Shown piece after piece: positions 53,401 to 62,389 of a stretch of 64,000 nt of DNA (position 1 is its first letter; each line of letters starts with the position of its first letter). Below the pieces are notes generated by a model. The model was not told the origin of the DNA. It did not search any database and saw nothing but the letters and a program-made list of their open reading frames with translations. Made by a program: the position numbers and the translations under genes. Origin of the DNA: Alphaproteobacteria bacterium (GTDB lineage: Bacteria > Pseudomonadota > Alphaproteobacteria > Micavibrionales > Micavibrionaceae); contig JAGRIJ010000008.1 in assembly GCA_020443295.1 (NCBI GenBank), positions 1 to 64,000 of the forward strand. Reading direction: 5' to 3'.

Positions 53401-53540
53401 AACCTCCGACCGCTCAGGAGCAACAACCTGCGGAGCAGGAGCAGGCGCAACAACAGCCGGCACCCAAAAAGCAGGAAAAACCCAAGGACCTCGAACCCGA
53501 AGACGTGGTTAAAGACGTGTTGAAGGGGCTTTTACACTAA
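50424..53540 (+). CDS. AsmA-family envelope protein
   Basis: 1038 residues. One N-terminal membrane segment (about 4-25, LIIIPFLLVVLLAVVLVAP) is followed by GFMDWNQYKAQAQQQVKALTG and a large periplasmic part of beta strands with short repeats; the AsmA C-terminal domain (about 690-900) contains LSGKVSTDMDITTSGTSPAAL and ends near PFEMAFSGPLDNPAQTF. AsmA-like proteins bridge the periplasm and move phospholipid outward. The final 110 residues are Pro/Gln/Glu-rich and disordered-looking, an unusual tail. AGGAG precedes the ATG. Confidence 0.9.
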   Translation: MKRALIIIPFLLVVLLAVVLVAPGFMDWNQYKAQAQQQVKALTGLDMELAGNIGFTILPSPRFMAEKVSIKAPEGSKSETLASFDRLDVNVDLIPLLSRQVSVKYVTLVKPQINLEMLESGKLNAMTPEIESMTGAQGNNASSSTAAAPSISLDKIVIDNGSFSYYDHKTKSETTIRNINADLIAKTLFGPYQASGSLFYQGNSLDFDLQTEKYDTKAQQLNPKLKLVLQPGDIELNYSGTLNLKDQVGGQGALSLNIPNVAKALEQNKVTGIRGLDVPLKVKGVLTADTEKADYRDFELSLGDDAFTGSFGAVLNPLRYALEIRTLNSVKIASLLPDLAMFKTGTFNLKIEGDSQTTKIHQSAIRLDDHEFTLSGSYTPVTKAGRALAVIDFTTALLDYDALAKKMPASKGSSKADMESSLRAAALPFDMDLNLNAKKLKYQGQALENIGVKAKFRENALSVSGLTLKNFAKSDIAASGGIDNIRDLSGMTLNLDVNSRDVQALAKAVGADASGLPKDFGSASVKAKLTGSANAMDMTANIAAMNGELITQGKVRTPMKTPELSDMTVQLKHKNMAEALQKFTGAAEQDPNFKKPMDVYAKISQNGQVYTLAGLKGDLAGFTVQGDAKVDLSGAKPYLSGELKFGKIVLASSVTTGNPAKQNTSERWSKETIDTAGFHAVNADVNISAASILYGPWPLEAPAMKVSLKDGVLEITDMQAGLFDGRIALASTVKSVNQPRQPIHIVAKSSLTDVSVGKLVKALAGSQMIDLSGKVSTDMDITTSGTSPAALVYDLGGQGTVNGSNIVLNGVDVTRFAKALSDETKPGDSLLGLWKGTTKGGKTSFDTLEGNYVIKDGVVNIEKLDLDGPEANIATTGTVNLPQWTLSTKHKITVKPKDDIPSNVPPFEMAFSGPLDNPAQTFGQGVLQDYLNRKINRKFEKLLTDKLGLPGGEDAKKDKTQPQEVLPGSGEEQPQEIAPKKLSPEDILQQVLEPPTAQEQQPAEQEQAQQQPAPKKQEKPKDLEPEDVVKDVLKGLLH

Positions 53541-53741
53541 AGGATCAGGCCGCAGGGTCTGGAGCACAAAAACCCGGATCGCGCTGGAGAGGTTTCCGCT
53601 TCGCCCGGAATCGATTTGCGTGATGATTTGGTTAAGGCTCTCTCCGCGTTGTGCGGCGATCTCCTGCAGGGCTTCCCAGAACTCGTCTTCCATCGTCACG
53701 CTGGTCGGATGTCCGGCTATCAGGACAGATCGCTTCTTCAT
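53532..53741 (-). CDS. Ribbon-helix-helix domain protein
   Basis: 69 residues. RHH_4-type pattern: KKRSVLIAGHPTSVTMEDEFWEALQEIAAQRG then SLNQIITQID, with a beta strand followed by two helices and a C-terminal VFVLQTLR. Such small dimers may act as DNA-binding regulators or as antitoxin-like proteins; the toxin is not seen. It overlaps the preceding methyltransferase-like gene by ATGA, so they are coupled. It overlaps the convergent AsmA gene by 9 bases. Confidence 0.85.
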   Translation of the reverse strand: MKKRSVLIAGHPTSVTMEDEFWEALQEIAAQRGESLNQIITQIDSGRSGNLSSAIRVFVLQTLRPDPLV

Positions 53742-54556
53742 CCCGGCGCATCTTTTTCAAAAACGAGGATGGTATGATGCGGATCGCCGGGAAAGCTGTC
53801 CCGCTCCTGCAAGCGCCAGCCGAGAGTTTCGATACGCTCGGACCATTCCTCGGCGGTGCCGTAATTCGCAGGGATCGCAACATCATGTGTCGCCGGATCG
53901 AGCATCAGCCTTTGAAACAGGTATTCGTTCATGAATTGCAGCTCCGTATCCCTCGCGATATCCGTGGCCGTCTCCCCGTAGCTGGTATTTTCAATAACAA
54001 CCAGCCGGTCCGTCACTTTGGGGCTAAGGGTCGAAAGGATTTCCGCCGCCCGTTCGGGGCTGGCATGGTGAAGGACGTTGTTCAGAACGGCCATGGAAAA
54101 CTGGCCGCTGATAGCATCGGGGTCTCTGGAATCCGAAATCTGAAGGTTCGCGCGGCTGGTCAGGGCAAGAGGCTCATGATCGGTTGAAAGATTGACGACG
54201 GTGCTGCCCGCCGGCATCTCGTCCAGCCACAGCCCAAGCTGCGAGGAGAACGCTTTGGAGCGGCGGTCCTGGGAGTCGGCGAAAGCATCCGAAATAGAAG
54301 CGCTTCCGACATACTTGTTGCGCATCATCGTGCTGCTGAAAAGGGAATAGATAGAACTTTCGGCCTCTCTCAGGGATCGGCCCGGTTGCTCAAGCTCTTC
54401 AATCATGCGGTCCGCGAGGTTTGCGGCAACGTCCTGCGCAACCCCTATTTTTCTGAGAGTCGAAGTATAAACTTCACGCGTCCCGTCTCTGAGATCGGGA
54501 TCCGCAAGGTTTCGATGGATGCGGTCCTGCAGGGCCTGATAATCAACGATCGCCAT
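53738..54556 (-). CDS. Methyltransferase-like protein, function uncertain
   Basis: 272 residues. The middle resembles class I SAM methyltransferases: VVNLSTDHEPLALTSRANLQISDS (a degenerate motif I lacking the usual GxGxG) followed by FSMAVLNNVLHHASPERAAEILSTLSP and RLVVIENTSYGETATDI. The helical N-terminus (about 1-110) has no match that I recognise. GGAGGGGG gives a strong ribosome site for the ATG at 54556. It is between fumC and the RHH gene, coupled to the latter. The degenerate SAM motif makes catalysis doubtful. Confidence 0.62.
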   Translation of the reverse strand: MAIVDYQALQDRIHRNLADPDLRDGTREVYTSTLRKIGVAQDVAANLADRMIEELEQPGRSLREAESSIYSLFSSTMMRNKYVGSASISDAFADSQDRRSKAFSSQLGLWLDEMPAGSTVVNLSTDHEPLALTSRANLQISDSRDPDAISGQFSMAVLNNVLHHASPERAAEILSTLSPKVTDRLVVIENTSYGETATDIARDTELQFMNEYLFQRLMLDPATHDVAIPANYGTAEEWSERIETLGWRLQERDSFPGDPHHTILVFEKDAPG

Positions 54557-54613
54557 AATACCCCCTCCGGTAGCCACCAGAATAAAACCCGTGCAGTCAT
54601 AAAGGCAAGAAAT

Positions 54614-56038
54614 CTAATCTCTGGGTTTAATCATATCGATGGGCTTGACCCACTCCTTGAACTGTTCGTCCGTCAGCAAGCCGAGAGCAAGGGCCGCTTC
54701 CTTCAGAGAAGTGCCTTCCATATGGGCTTTTTTGGCGATTTTTGCAGCATTGTCATAGCCAATATGCGGATTAAGGGCCGTCACAAGCATCAGGCTTTCA
54801 TTCATAAGTTTTTCGATACGCGCGGTATTCGCCTCGATCCCGACCACGCAATTATCCGTAAAGCTGTTGCAGGAATCGGCCAGCAGGCGGATGGATTGCA
54901 AAACGTTATAAATGATAACGGGCTTGAAGACATTAAGCTCAAAATGTCCGTTCGAGCCGCCGATCGTAACGGAAACATGGTTACCCATCACCTGCGCGCA
55001 AACCATGGTCAGGGCCTCGCACTGTGTCGGGTTGACCTTGCCCGGCATGATAGAGGAACCTGGTTCGTTTTCCGGCAGGCTGATCTCCCCGAACCCGCAA
55101 CGCGGCCCCGAACCCAGCAGGCGGATATCATTGGCGATCTTCATGAGAGATGTGGCCAGAACGTTCAGCGCGCCCGAAGCTTCGACCAGCGCATCATGCG
55201 CGGCGAGCGCTTCGAATTTATTTTCGGCGGTCTTAAAGGCCAGATCCGTTATTTTCGAAACGTTCTCGGCAAATTTTTCGGCAAAGCCCGCTTTGGAGTT
55301 AATGCCGGTCCCGACCGCCGTGCCGCCTTGAGCCAGTTCAAGAAGGCGGGGGAGAACGGCTTGCATCCGCGCAATCCCGTACTCGATTTGTTTGGCGTAT
55401 CCCGAAAATTCCTGTCCCAAAGTCAGGGGCGTGGCATCCTGCAGATGGGTCCGCCCGATCTTCACAATTTCCTTGTAATCCTTGGCCTTGCTGTCCAGAG
55501 CTTTGTGCAGGTGCTGCAAAGCCGGGATCAGCTCGTGATGGATTTGCTCGACTGCGGAAATATGCATCACCGTCGGAAATGTATCGTTGGAAGACTGCCC
55601 CATATTCACATGGTCGTTCGGGTGCACCGGCTTCTTGCTGCCCATTTGTCCGCCCAGAATCTCGATCGCCCGGTTGGAAATCACTTCATTGGCGTTCATG
55701 TTGGTCTGCGTTCCAGACCCAGTCTGCCAGACGACAAGGGGAAATTCATCGACAAGCGTTCCGTCGATCACTTCATCGGCGGCCGCTATAATCGCATCGC
55801 CCAGTTTTGTATCCAGAACGCCCAGTTGCATATTTGTGATGGCGGCGGCTTTCTTTTGAACGCCGAGCGCCCGGATCAGAGGTTTGGGCATACGCTCGCC
55901 CCCGATTTTGAAATTACCCAGCGACCGTTGCGTTTGCGCGCCCCAGTATCGGTCGGCAGGAACCTCGATCGGGCCAAAGGAATCGGTCTCCGTTCGCGTG
56001 GGACTTCCGGCGGTTTTGTTAGCGGCGGCTTTTGTCAT
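54614..56038 (-). CDS. fumC: Class II fumarate hydratase
   Basis: 474-residue tetrameric, iron-independent fumarase of the citric acid cycle. [50 protein letters not shown] and the fumarase signature [15 protein letters not shown] are present. The ATG at 56038 with GAGGAG upstream is preferred; its start lies 20 bases inside the end of purK. No SspB or other usual neighbour is seen between it and the next gene. Confidence 0.96.
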   Translation of the reverse strand: MTKAAANKTAGSPTRTETDSFGPIEVPADRYWGAQTQRSLGNFKIGGERMPKPLIRALGVQKKAAAITNMQLGVLDTKLGDAIIAAADEVIDGTLVDEFPLVVWQTGSGTQTNMNANEVISNRAIEILGGQMGSKKPVHPNDHVNMGQSSNDTFPTVMHISAVEQIHHELIPALQHLHKALDSKAKDYKEIVKIGRTHLQDATPLTLGQEFSGYAKQIEYGIARMQAVLPRLLELAQGGTAVGTGINSKAGFAEKFAENVSKITDLAFKTAENKFEALAAHDALVEASGALNVLATSLMKIANDIRLLGSGPRCGFGEISLPENEPGSSIMPGKVNPTQCEALTMVCAQVMGNHVSVTIGGSNGHFELNVFKPVIIYNVLQSIRLLADSCNSFTDNCVVGIEANTARIEKLMNESLMLVTALNPHIGYDNAAKIAKKAHMEGTSLKEAALALGLLTDEQFKEWVKPIDMIKPRD

Positions 56039-57122
56039 CTGTTTTCTCCTCAAGAAATGTCACATGGCCCATTTTTCGTCCCTCACGGATATCTTCCTTT
56101 CCGTAGAGATGAAGGCAAGCATTTTTTTGGTCCAGAAGCTCCGGTGCGCGTAAAACGTCATCACCGATCAGGTTGAGCATCACCGCATTGGAATGGCGCT
56201 CGGACGAACCGACAGGCAGGCCGCACACGGTCCGGACATGCTGCTCGAACTGTGAAATGGCGCATCCGTCAATCGTCCAGTGCCCGGAATTATGGGTGCG
56301 CGGAGCGATCTCGTTGGCCAGAAGCCGCCCGTTACGGGTCACAAAAAACTCGACGGTAAGCACGCCGACAAGGTTAACAGCTTCCGCAACCTTTTTGGTC
56401 ATCTCGATGGCCTTGGCGCAGAATTCCAGGTTATGCGGCGCCGGAACAGTGGTTTTATGAAGGATATGGTTCTTATGTTCATTTAACATAGGGCCATAAA
56501 CAGCTGTTTTATAAGATTTATCTCTTGCTATAACGACCGAGATCTCATCGGTGAAAGAAATAGCGTCCTCGACGATAAGTGTCTCATCCTTGTGAGTATT
56601 GATAAAATCCATAAGCTTGGGATTATCCCTGATCCCTTTGGCAGGGCAGAAAATCTGCCCTTTCCCGTCGTATCCGAACCGGGAGGTCTTCAGGACGAAA
56701 GACTCGGATTTCCATGAAAGAAGTGTATGCTCCAGATCCTCAAGCGTCCCCATTTTTACCCAGCGGGCGGTCTCGATGCCCAGAGAGTTGAGAAACTGTT
56801 TTTCGGTAAGACGGTCTTGAGAGACCTCCAGCAACCGAACGTCCGGGAAAACAGATTTTGGCTTTAAGTTTTCAAGAAAACTAATTGTTTCAACAGGAAT
56901 ATTTTCAAATTCATAACTGATAGCGTCACAAAGCTTGGCAAATTCTTCCAGTGCGGGAAGATCATCGTAAGGGGCCACGATCGTTTTCCAGGCGACATGA
57001 GAAGCCGGGGAATCGTCAATAGGGGAAAGAACGGCACATCTGATCCCGAGCCGGGCGGCGGCCAGCACGCTCATGCGCCCCAGCTGTCCACCTCCCAATA
57101 TTCCTAATGTCTTGACGTTCAT
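56019..57122 (-). CDS. purK: N5-carboxyaminoimidazole ribonucleotide synthase
   Basis: 367-residue ATP-grasp enzyme of purine synthesis, acting before Pur[23 protein letters not shown] at the N-terminus, [30 protein letters not shown] and [17 protein letters not shown] are diagnostic. It follows purE after 33 bases and overlaps fumC by 20. Confidence 0.96.
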   Translation of the reverse strand: MNVKTLGILGGGQLGRMSVLAAARLGIRCAVLSPIDDSPASHVAWKTIVAPYDDLPALEEFAKLCDAISYEFENIPVETISFLENLKPKSVFPDVRLLEVSQDRLTEKQFLNSLGIETARWVKMGTLEDLEHTLLSWKSESFVLKTSRFGYDGKGQIFCPAKGIRDNPKLMDFINTHKDETLIVEDAISFTDEISVVIARDKSYKTAVYGPMLNEHKNHILHKTTVPAPHNLEFCAKAIEMTKKVAEAVNLVGVLTVEFFVTRNGRLLANEIAPRTHNSGHWTIDGCAISQFEQHVRTVCGLPVGSSERHSNAVMLNLIGDDVLRAPELLDQKNACLHLYGKEDIREGRKMGHVTFLEEKTDDKSRR

Positions 57123-57155
57123 TGCATTGATTGGAGAGAGTTGGAAAGCCTTAAA

Positions 57156-57656
57156 TCATGTCTCTTCGGGCAATTCGGCCACACTTTTGGTTTGCTCGTT
57201 CCGGTAGGCTTTAAGCCGCTCCGCAAGGGGCGCATCGGAGAGCGATAAAATAGAGGCCGCCAGAAGCCCTGCATTTTTGGCTCCGGCCTCGCCGATAGCC
57301 AGCGTGCCGACCGCGATGCCTCCGGGCATTTGCACGATAGATAACAGGCTATCGAGCCCTTTAAGACTCTTGCTTTTCACAGGCACGCCCAAAACCGGCA
57401 AATGCGTAAGGCTCGCGACCATTCCAGGCAGATGAGCGGCTCCTCCGGCTCCGGCGATGATAACTTTAAGACCCCGCTGTTCTGCATTTTTGGCATATTC
57501 GACCATACGCTCAGGCGTGCGGTGCGCGGAAACGATTCGGCATTCGTGGGGAATTCCAAGTTCTTTAAGGGTTGAGTGGGCGTGCTGCAAAGTGTCCCAA
57601 TCACTCTGGGAACCCATAATCACACCGACAACAGGATGGTTATCCGACTGTATCAC
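57156..57656 (-). CDS. purE: N5-carboxyaminoimidazole ribonucleotide mutase
   Basis: 166-residue class I Pur[42 protein letters not shown] and ILSLSD are the active-site segments. A GTG start at 57656 is the only in-frame start giving the usual N-terminus; its ribosome site is weak. First of purE-purK-fumC. Confidence 0.95.
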   Translation of the reverse strand: MIQSDNHPVVGVIMGSQSDWDTLQHAHSTLKELGIPHECRIVSAHRTPERMVEYAKNAEQRGLKVIIAGAGGAAHLPGMVASLTHLPVLGVPVKSKSLKGLDSLLSIVQMPGGIAVGTLAIGEAGAKNAGLLAASILSLSDAPLAERLKAYRNEQTKSVAELPEET

Positions 57657-57706
57657 CAGCCGTTTATAGCAAAAGGAGAGGAAAAAGCAACGGGATTAGG
57701 CCGCAA

Positions 57707-57928
57707 TCAGGCGATAATATCGTCGATCAGATCGCTCTGGATCTTCTGGATCATATCCTTGAGCCAGAGCTTTTTTTTCTTTAACTGCTGGAGGTGGAGC
57801 AGATTAACGGGCTTATCCCCCTCCGATGCACGCTGAATCACTTCGTCGAGCGCTTGATGCTCGCTCCTGTATTCCGCGAGTTTTACACGCAGTTCCTCTT
57901 GATCTTCCATGAGAAAAAAATCGTACAT
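57707..57928 (-). CDS. YdcH family protein (DUF465)
   Basis: About 73 residues: a helix-turn-helix hairpin with LRVKLAEYRSEHQALDEVIQRASEG, DKPVNLLHLQQLKKKKLWLKDMIQKI. This is the small DUF465 coiled-coil family, common in proteobacteria, with no known role. ATGs at 57928 and 57910 are both possible. It precedes purE on the same strand with a 50-base gap. Confidence 0.8.
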   Translation of the reverse strand: MYDFFLMEDQEELRVKLAEYRSEHQALDEVIQRASEGDKPVNLLHLQQLKKKKLWLKDMIQKIQSDLIDDIIA

Positions 57929-57991
57929 TTTCGATATAAACTTAAAAAATAATGTTACCACATAATCCTTTGTTTATTAACACAAAATACG

Positions 57992-58012
57992 CAGATTTTC
58001 AAAAAAAATCTG
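57992..58012. repeat. Inverted repeat upstream of pfk
   Basis: CAGATTTT and AAAATCTG with a 5-base loop, in the divergent region between YdcH and the phosphofructokinase gene. It could be an operator or a weak hairpin. Confidence 0.35.
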
Positions 58013-58113
58013 ATGAAAACACGGGAAATTGCAGCTTTTACCGCTTCCCTGTATGCAGAAAGTGAAACTACAGTATAAGCGAATCATACAGCAAAAATGT
58101 TAGGAATATAATC

Positions 58114-59187
58114 ATGACAAAAAAAATAGCCATTTTTACCAGCGGAGGAGACTGCGCAGGGCTGAATGCCGTGATGCGGGCGGTTGTGGTCGCTTCGCAC
58201 CGTTTGGAGTGGCAGGTTTTGGGCATAGAAAATGGAACGGCTGGGCTGCTGGAGGAGAAACCGAATTATCGCTTACTGACCCCTGACGATTTCGATGCGA
58301 CGGTCATGCGTCTGGGCGGGACCATTCTGGGGACGACCAATTCCCGCAATCCGTTTGAATATAAGATGCCCGACGGCAAGGTTCTGGACCGTTCCGATGA
58401 ATTAATCGCGGCCTTCAGGGATCTGGGGGTTGATTATATTATCGGGATCGGCGGAGACGGCAGTTTTGGGATCCTGAACCGCTTGATGAAAAAAGGAGGC
58501 CTGAAATTCATCGGCATTCCCAAAACCATCGACAACGACCTGAATATGACGGATTACTCGGTTGGCTTTGATACCGCGGTTTCCATAGCCACCGAAGCGC
58601 TCGACAGGCTGCAGCCGACGGCGGCCAGCCATGACCGTGTAATGGTGTTGGAAGTCATGGGCCGTGATGCCGGCCATATTGCGCTGACGGCAGGGATAGC
58701 CGGGGGCGCGGACGTAATCCTGATTCCGGAAATTCCCTATACGATTGAGAATATTGCCTCCAAAATTCAGGAAGTTAAGGAAAGCGGCAGGAATTTTGCC
58801 CTTGTAATGGTCTCAGAGGCTGTAAAAACCCCGGAGGGAAAGAAACTCGAGGTGGTCTATCAGGGGGGGGAAACCCGCTATGGCGGGATCGGGGATTATT
58901 TGGGTATGAAACTCGCCCAGGCAACGGGATCGGAAACCCGGGTAACTGTTTTAGGCCACGTCCAGCGGGGCGCCAGCCCGACCTATAACGACCGTCTGCT
59001 GGCGTCCGCGCTGGGGGTAAAAGCCGTGGATTTGGTGAAGGAGGGCAAGTTTGCCCGCATGGTGGCATGGCATAATGCGACAGTCATAGATGTCCCGATA
59101 GAGGAGGCGATTAAAGAATGCCGGACGGTCGATATTGAAGGGGTTTTGGTGCATACGGCCCGTTCGCTGGGTATTTCATTTGGATAG
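58114..59187 (+). CDS. 6-phosphofructokinase, ATP-type with mixed active-site signature
   Basis: 357 residues; phosphorylates fructose 6-phosphate in glycolysis. FTSGGDCAGLNAVMRAVV, GIGGDGSFGILNRL, GIPKTIDNDLNMTDYSVGFDTA and VMGRDAGHIAL are family motifs. At the E. coli position 104 it has Gly (GGDGS), which marks ATP use, while position 124 is Lys (PKTIDND), which is typical of PPi-type and group III enzymes. The Gly104/Lys124 pair is known for ATP-dependent group III PFKs, so ATP is the likely donor. AGGA precedes the ATG. Confidence 0.93.
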   Translation: MTKKIAIFTSGGDCAGLNAVMRAVVVASHRLEWQVLGIENGTAGLLEEKPNYRLLTPDDFDATVMRLGGTILGTTNSRNPFEYKMPDGKVLDRSDELIAAFRDLGVDYIIGIGGDGSFGILNRLMKKGGLKFIGIPKTIDNDLNMTDYSVGFDTAVSIATEALDRLQPTAASHDRVMVLEVMGRDAGHIALTAGIAGGADVILIPEIPYTIENIASKIQEVKESGRNFALVMVSEAVKTPEGKKLEVVYQGGETRYGGIGDYLGMKLAQATGSETRVTVLGHVQRGASPTYNDRLLASALGVKAVDLVKEGKFARMVAWHNATVIDVPIEEAIKECRTVDIEGVLVHTARSLGISFG

Positions 59188-59336
59188 GGGGCCCCAAACA
59201 GGGTATGATGTTATTTAGTATGTTATTAGGTGTGAACTGTTTTGTGTCTTGCAGCCCGCGATGAGTGAAGCTAAACTTTCATACAAATTATTGATTTACT
59301 TAACCTGTCACAATATTTGAAAGGGCTTTCTCCCTT

Positions 59337-59870
59337 ATGCTCTATGTACAACAATCGCTGGGTCCGGATGAAGAGCTCGTTCACATTGGTCAGTTTCACT
59401 GGATGTACACGGTGGGTGCTTTTTTTTCGATAATCTGGAGCCTGGTGGGCGGAGTACTGATCATTGTTCTCGCAATCAGGGGATATGCGTTTTGGTATCC
59501 GGACCAGATTAAGAACGCGACCGTGATGGAGTCGATCCTGATGCTGCACCCGGTTATTCGATTGGGAGCGTTTCTGGTTTTTATTTTTGGTCTTCTGAAA
59601 TTTGCGCACATGATGGTCGTCAAGGCGACCACTGAAATCGCGATTACGAACAACCGCCTGATCTTCAAGCGGGGCCTCGTGGCGCGGCAGGTTGGTGAAA
59701 TCAACATCGACCGGATTGAAGGGGTCAACGTGTTGCAGACCATTATGGGAAGGATTTTCAACTACGGCCGTATCATGGTGCGCGGTATGGGCGTAGGGGA
59801 GGTTGTCTTGCCTCCGATCGAAGATCCGATTGCGTTCAGGAAGGCGATTGAAAAGGCTAAAGCGTTATGA
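59337..59870 (+). CDS. Bacterial PH (YdbS-like) membrane protein, first of a pair
   Basis: 177 residues. Two membrane segments (about 25-50 and 70-92) precede a bPH2-type domain: TEIAITNNRLIFKRGLVARQVGEINIDRIEGVNVLQTIMGRIFNYG. Such proteins act in membrane/lipid homeostasis, the role being unknown. The ribosome site is in GAAAGGG. It overlaps the next gene, a second such protein, by ATGA; the pair probably forms a complex. Confidence 0.85.
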   Translation: MLYVQQSLGPDEELVHIGQFHWMYTVGAFFSIIWSLVGGVLIIVLAIRGYAFWYPDQIKNATVMESILMLHPVIRLGAFLVFIFGLLKFAHMMVVKATTEIAITNNRLIFKRGLVARQVGEINIDRIEGVNVLQTIMGRIFNYGRIMVRGMGVGEVVLPPIEDPIAFRKAIEKAKAL

Positions 59871-60466
59871 CGGCAGTAGAAGAAAAGGCAGTAAAAAAGA
59901 CTCCCTCTTCAGGTAAACAGTTATCTTTTCAGGACCAGGAACTCAAGCGGATGCTTGTGACCGGCGAAGAAGTAGTCCTCAGGGCAAAACTCCACAACGC
60001 AATCTATTGGAAATCGGCAGCAGTCGTCCTTCTGGGGATACTATTTTGCATTTTTATTGCTAGGCCCTTGGGATATTTGCTGTTGACGACAGGGGCAATT
60101 ATGGTAGTGCTGGCCATGATCACCAAGCATTATCTGCTCCTTGCCATCACAAATAAAAGGGTTCTTGCCCGTTACGGTCTCCTGCAGATGGATGTTGTCG
60201 ATATTCGTTTCAGCAAGATCGAAAGCATCGACCTTGAAAGAATGCTGCCGGGGCACCTCTTTGGTTACGCCACGGTGGTTGTGATGGGAACCGGCCAGCG
60301 CTTTATCCGTATCCCCTATATCGCCAACGCCGAGGCCTTCCGCCGCTATCACAACGAGATCACGCTCTCGCGCGAAGGGATTCATGAAGACGATGTCGAC
60401 GGCCTGCCCGAACCCCCTGAAAGCAGGAAAGAAAACAAGAACAAGGCGGCGCGCCGGGCCAAGTGA
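59867..60466 (+). CDS. Bacterial PH membrane protein, second of the pair
   Basis: 199 residues with a soluble N-terminus of about 40 residues, two membrane segments (about 45-90) and a bPH2 domain with LLAITNKRVLARYGLLQMDVVDIRFSKIESIDLERMLPGHLFGYATV. The C-terminus is charged and disordered-looking. Translationally coupled to the preceding gene. Confidence 0.83.
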   Translation: MTAVEEKAVKKTPSSGKQLSFQDQELKRMLVTGEEVVLRAKLHNAIYWKSAAVVLLGILFCIFIARPLGYLLLTTGAIMVVLAMITKHYLLLAITNKRVLARYGLLQMDVVDIRFSKIESIDLERMLPGHLFGYATVVVMGTGQRFIRIPYIANAEAFRRYHNEITLSREGIHEDDVDGLPEPPESRKENKNKAARRAK

Positions 60467-60524
60467 CGGCTTACAGCTAATATCCTCTTGTTTTTAAGGC
60501 GAAAAGCCTTTATCCGTAATCGTC

Positions 60525-62285
60525 ATGTTCGACGAAAAGAAATCGCATAAAAAGACCGCCGACGGCACGCAGTGGAACAAGGACAGATTAGTCAGCCGCT
60601 ACGTCACCGAAGGCCCGAAATCGGCCCCCCACCGCTCTTATTATTACGCGATGGGCATGACCGAGCAGGAAATCCACCAGCCGCTGGTCGGCGTAGCAAC
60701 CTGCTGGAACGAGGCCGCGCCCTGTAACATCGCCCTGAACCGTCAAGCGCAATCCGTTAAAAAAGGCGTCTCCGAATCCGGCGCCACCCCCCGCGAATTC
60801 ACGACGATCACCGTAACCGACGGCATCGCGATGGGGCATGAAGGCATGCGCTCCTCGCTCGTCTCCCGCGACGTGATCGCGGACTCTGTCGAACTCACCA
60901 TGCGCGGCCACTGCTATGACGCGCTGGTCGGCCTCGCTGGGTGCGATAAATCCCTGCCGGGCATGATGATGGTGATGATCCGCCTGAACGTGCCCAGCGT
61001 CTTTATGTATGGCGGCACCATCCTGCCCGGAAAATTCCGCGGCAAGGATGTCGATGTCGTCAACGTCTTCGAAGCTGTCGGCCAGCACGCCGCCGGAACC
61101 ATGTCGGACGAAGATCTGCACGAATTGGAATGTGTGGCCTGCCCATCCGCCGGCGCATGCGGCGGCCAGTTTACCGCCAATACGATGGCCTGCGTCTCCG
61201 AAGCCATCGGCCTAGCCCTTCCCAATTCCGCCGGCGCCCCGGCGCCCTATGAAAGCCGCGATGAATACGCGCAGGCATCCGGGCAGGCGGTGGTCGAACT
61301 CATCCGTAGCGGCGGCCCGCGCCCCCGCGATATCGTCACCCGTAAGGCGCTGGAGAACGCAGCGGCCATCGTTGCCGCAACAGGCGGCTCGACCAACGCG
61401 GCGTTGCACCTGCCCGCGCTCGCGCACGAAGCGGGGATCGAATTCAATCTCTTCCACGTTGCCGAGATTTTCAAAAAGACGCCCTATATCGGCAACCTCC
61501 GCCCTGGCGGCAAATACGTCGCCAAGGACCTCTTTGATGTTGGCGGTGTTGGCGTAGTTTTAAAAGAACTTCTCGATCACGGCTTCATTCACGGTGACTG
61601 CATCACCGTGACTGGCAAAACAATTGCTGAAAATCTGAAAGACGTAAAATTTCCCGAAAATCAGGATGTCGTCTACCCGGTCAAAAAACCGATCTACCCC
61701 ACGGGCGGCGTCGTCGGCTTGAAGGGCAACCTCGCGCCCGACGGCGCGATTGTGAAAATCGCGGGCATGAAGGATCTGGTTTTCGAAGGCCCTGCCCGCG
61801 TCTTCGACGGCGAGGAAGCCTGCTTCAACGCCGTGCAGAAAAAAGAATACAAGGACGGCGATGTTCTCGTCATCCGCTACGAAGGCCCGAAGGGCGGCCC
61901 CGGTATGCGCGAAATGCTCTCCACCACCGCGGCCCTGTACGGGCAGGGGACGGGCGGCAAGGTCGCGCTGATAACGGACGGTCGCTTCTCTGGCGGTACC
62001 CGCGGCTTCTGCATTGGTCACGTTGGTCCAGAAGCGGCGGTCGGCGGCCCCATCGCGCTCATCAGGGACGGTGATATCATCCGCATCGACGCCGAAAAGG
62101 GCACGCTGGACGTTGCCTTGAGCGAAGAGGAGTTGGAAAAGCGCCGCAAGGACTGGAAACCGCGCGCCAATAACTATAATTCCGGCGCGCTCTGGAAATA
62201 CGCCCAGCTCGTAGGCCCTGCCCACGAAGGCGCGGTCACCCATCCCGGCGCGGAAAAAGAAACGCATATTTTCGTTGATCTGTGA
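60525..62285 (+). CDS. ilvD: Dihydroxyacid dehydratase
   Basis: 586-residue Fe-S enzyme of branched-chain amino acid synthesis. GCDKSLPGMMM and CPSAGACGGQFTANTMAC carry the cluster Cys; GGSTNAALHLPALA and TDGRFSGGTRGFCIGHVGPEAA follow. A Cys at about position 57 (ATCWNEAAPCN) completes the ligand set. The gene is far more GC-rich than its neighbours (two 60-base lines I counted: 68 and 73 percent, against 53 percent for a line of the pfk gene), so recent transfer is possible. ilvE is 28 kb away. Confidence 0.95.
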   Translation: MFDEKKSHKKTADGTQWNKDRLVSRYVTEGPKSAPHRSYYYAMGMTEQEIHQPLVGVATCWNEAAPCNIALNRQAQSVKKGVSESGATPREFTTITVTDGIAMGHEGMRSSLVSRDVIADSVELTMRGHCYDALVGLAGCDKSLPGMMMVMIRLNVPSVFMYGGTILPGKFRGKDVDVVNVFEAVGQHAAGTMSDEDLHELECVACPSAGACGGQFTANTMACVSEAIGLALPNSAGAPAPYESRDEYAQASGQAVVELIRSGGPRPRDIVTRKALENAAAIVAATGGSTNAALHLPALAHEAGIEFNLFHVAEIFKKTPYIGNLRPGGKYVAKDLFDVGGVGVVLKELLDHGFIHGDCITVTGKTIAENLKDVKFPENQDVVYPVKKPIYPTGGVVGLKGNLAPDGAIVKIAGMKDLVFEGPARVFDGEEACFNAVQKKEYKDGDVLVIRYEGPKGGPGMREMLSTTAALYGQGTGGKVALITDGRFSGGTRGFCIGHVGPEAAVGGPIALIRDGDIIRIDAEKGTLDVALSEEELEKRRKDWKPRANNYNSGALWKYAQLVGPAHEGAVTHPGAEKETHIFVDL

Positions 62286-62343
62286 ACAGCTGCGCAGAGA
62301 GCCTGATTTTTTAAAGCCAAATTAAGTTTAAGTGTATAGGATA

Positions 62344-62367
62344 GTTAAGAATTTCAAGAATCTTAAC
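62344..62367. repeat. Inverted repeat before the L,D-transpeptidase gene
   Basis: GTTAAGA and TCTTAAC are separated by 10 bases, 23 bases before the GTG start. It may be a terminator remnant for ilvD or an operator; no T tract follows on the plus strand. Confidence 0.35.
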
Positions 62368-62389
62368 GCCATCAGGCAGTGTTGCGAAC

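Noticed and set aside
59250-59320. 19-codon ORF in the pfk-bPH intergenic region
   Set aside because: No ribosome site and no recognisable composition.
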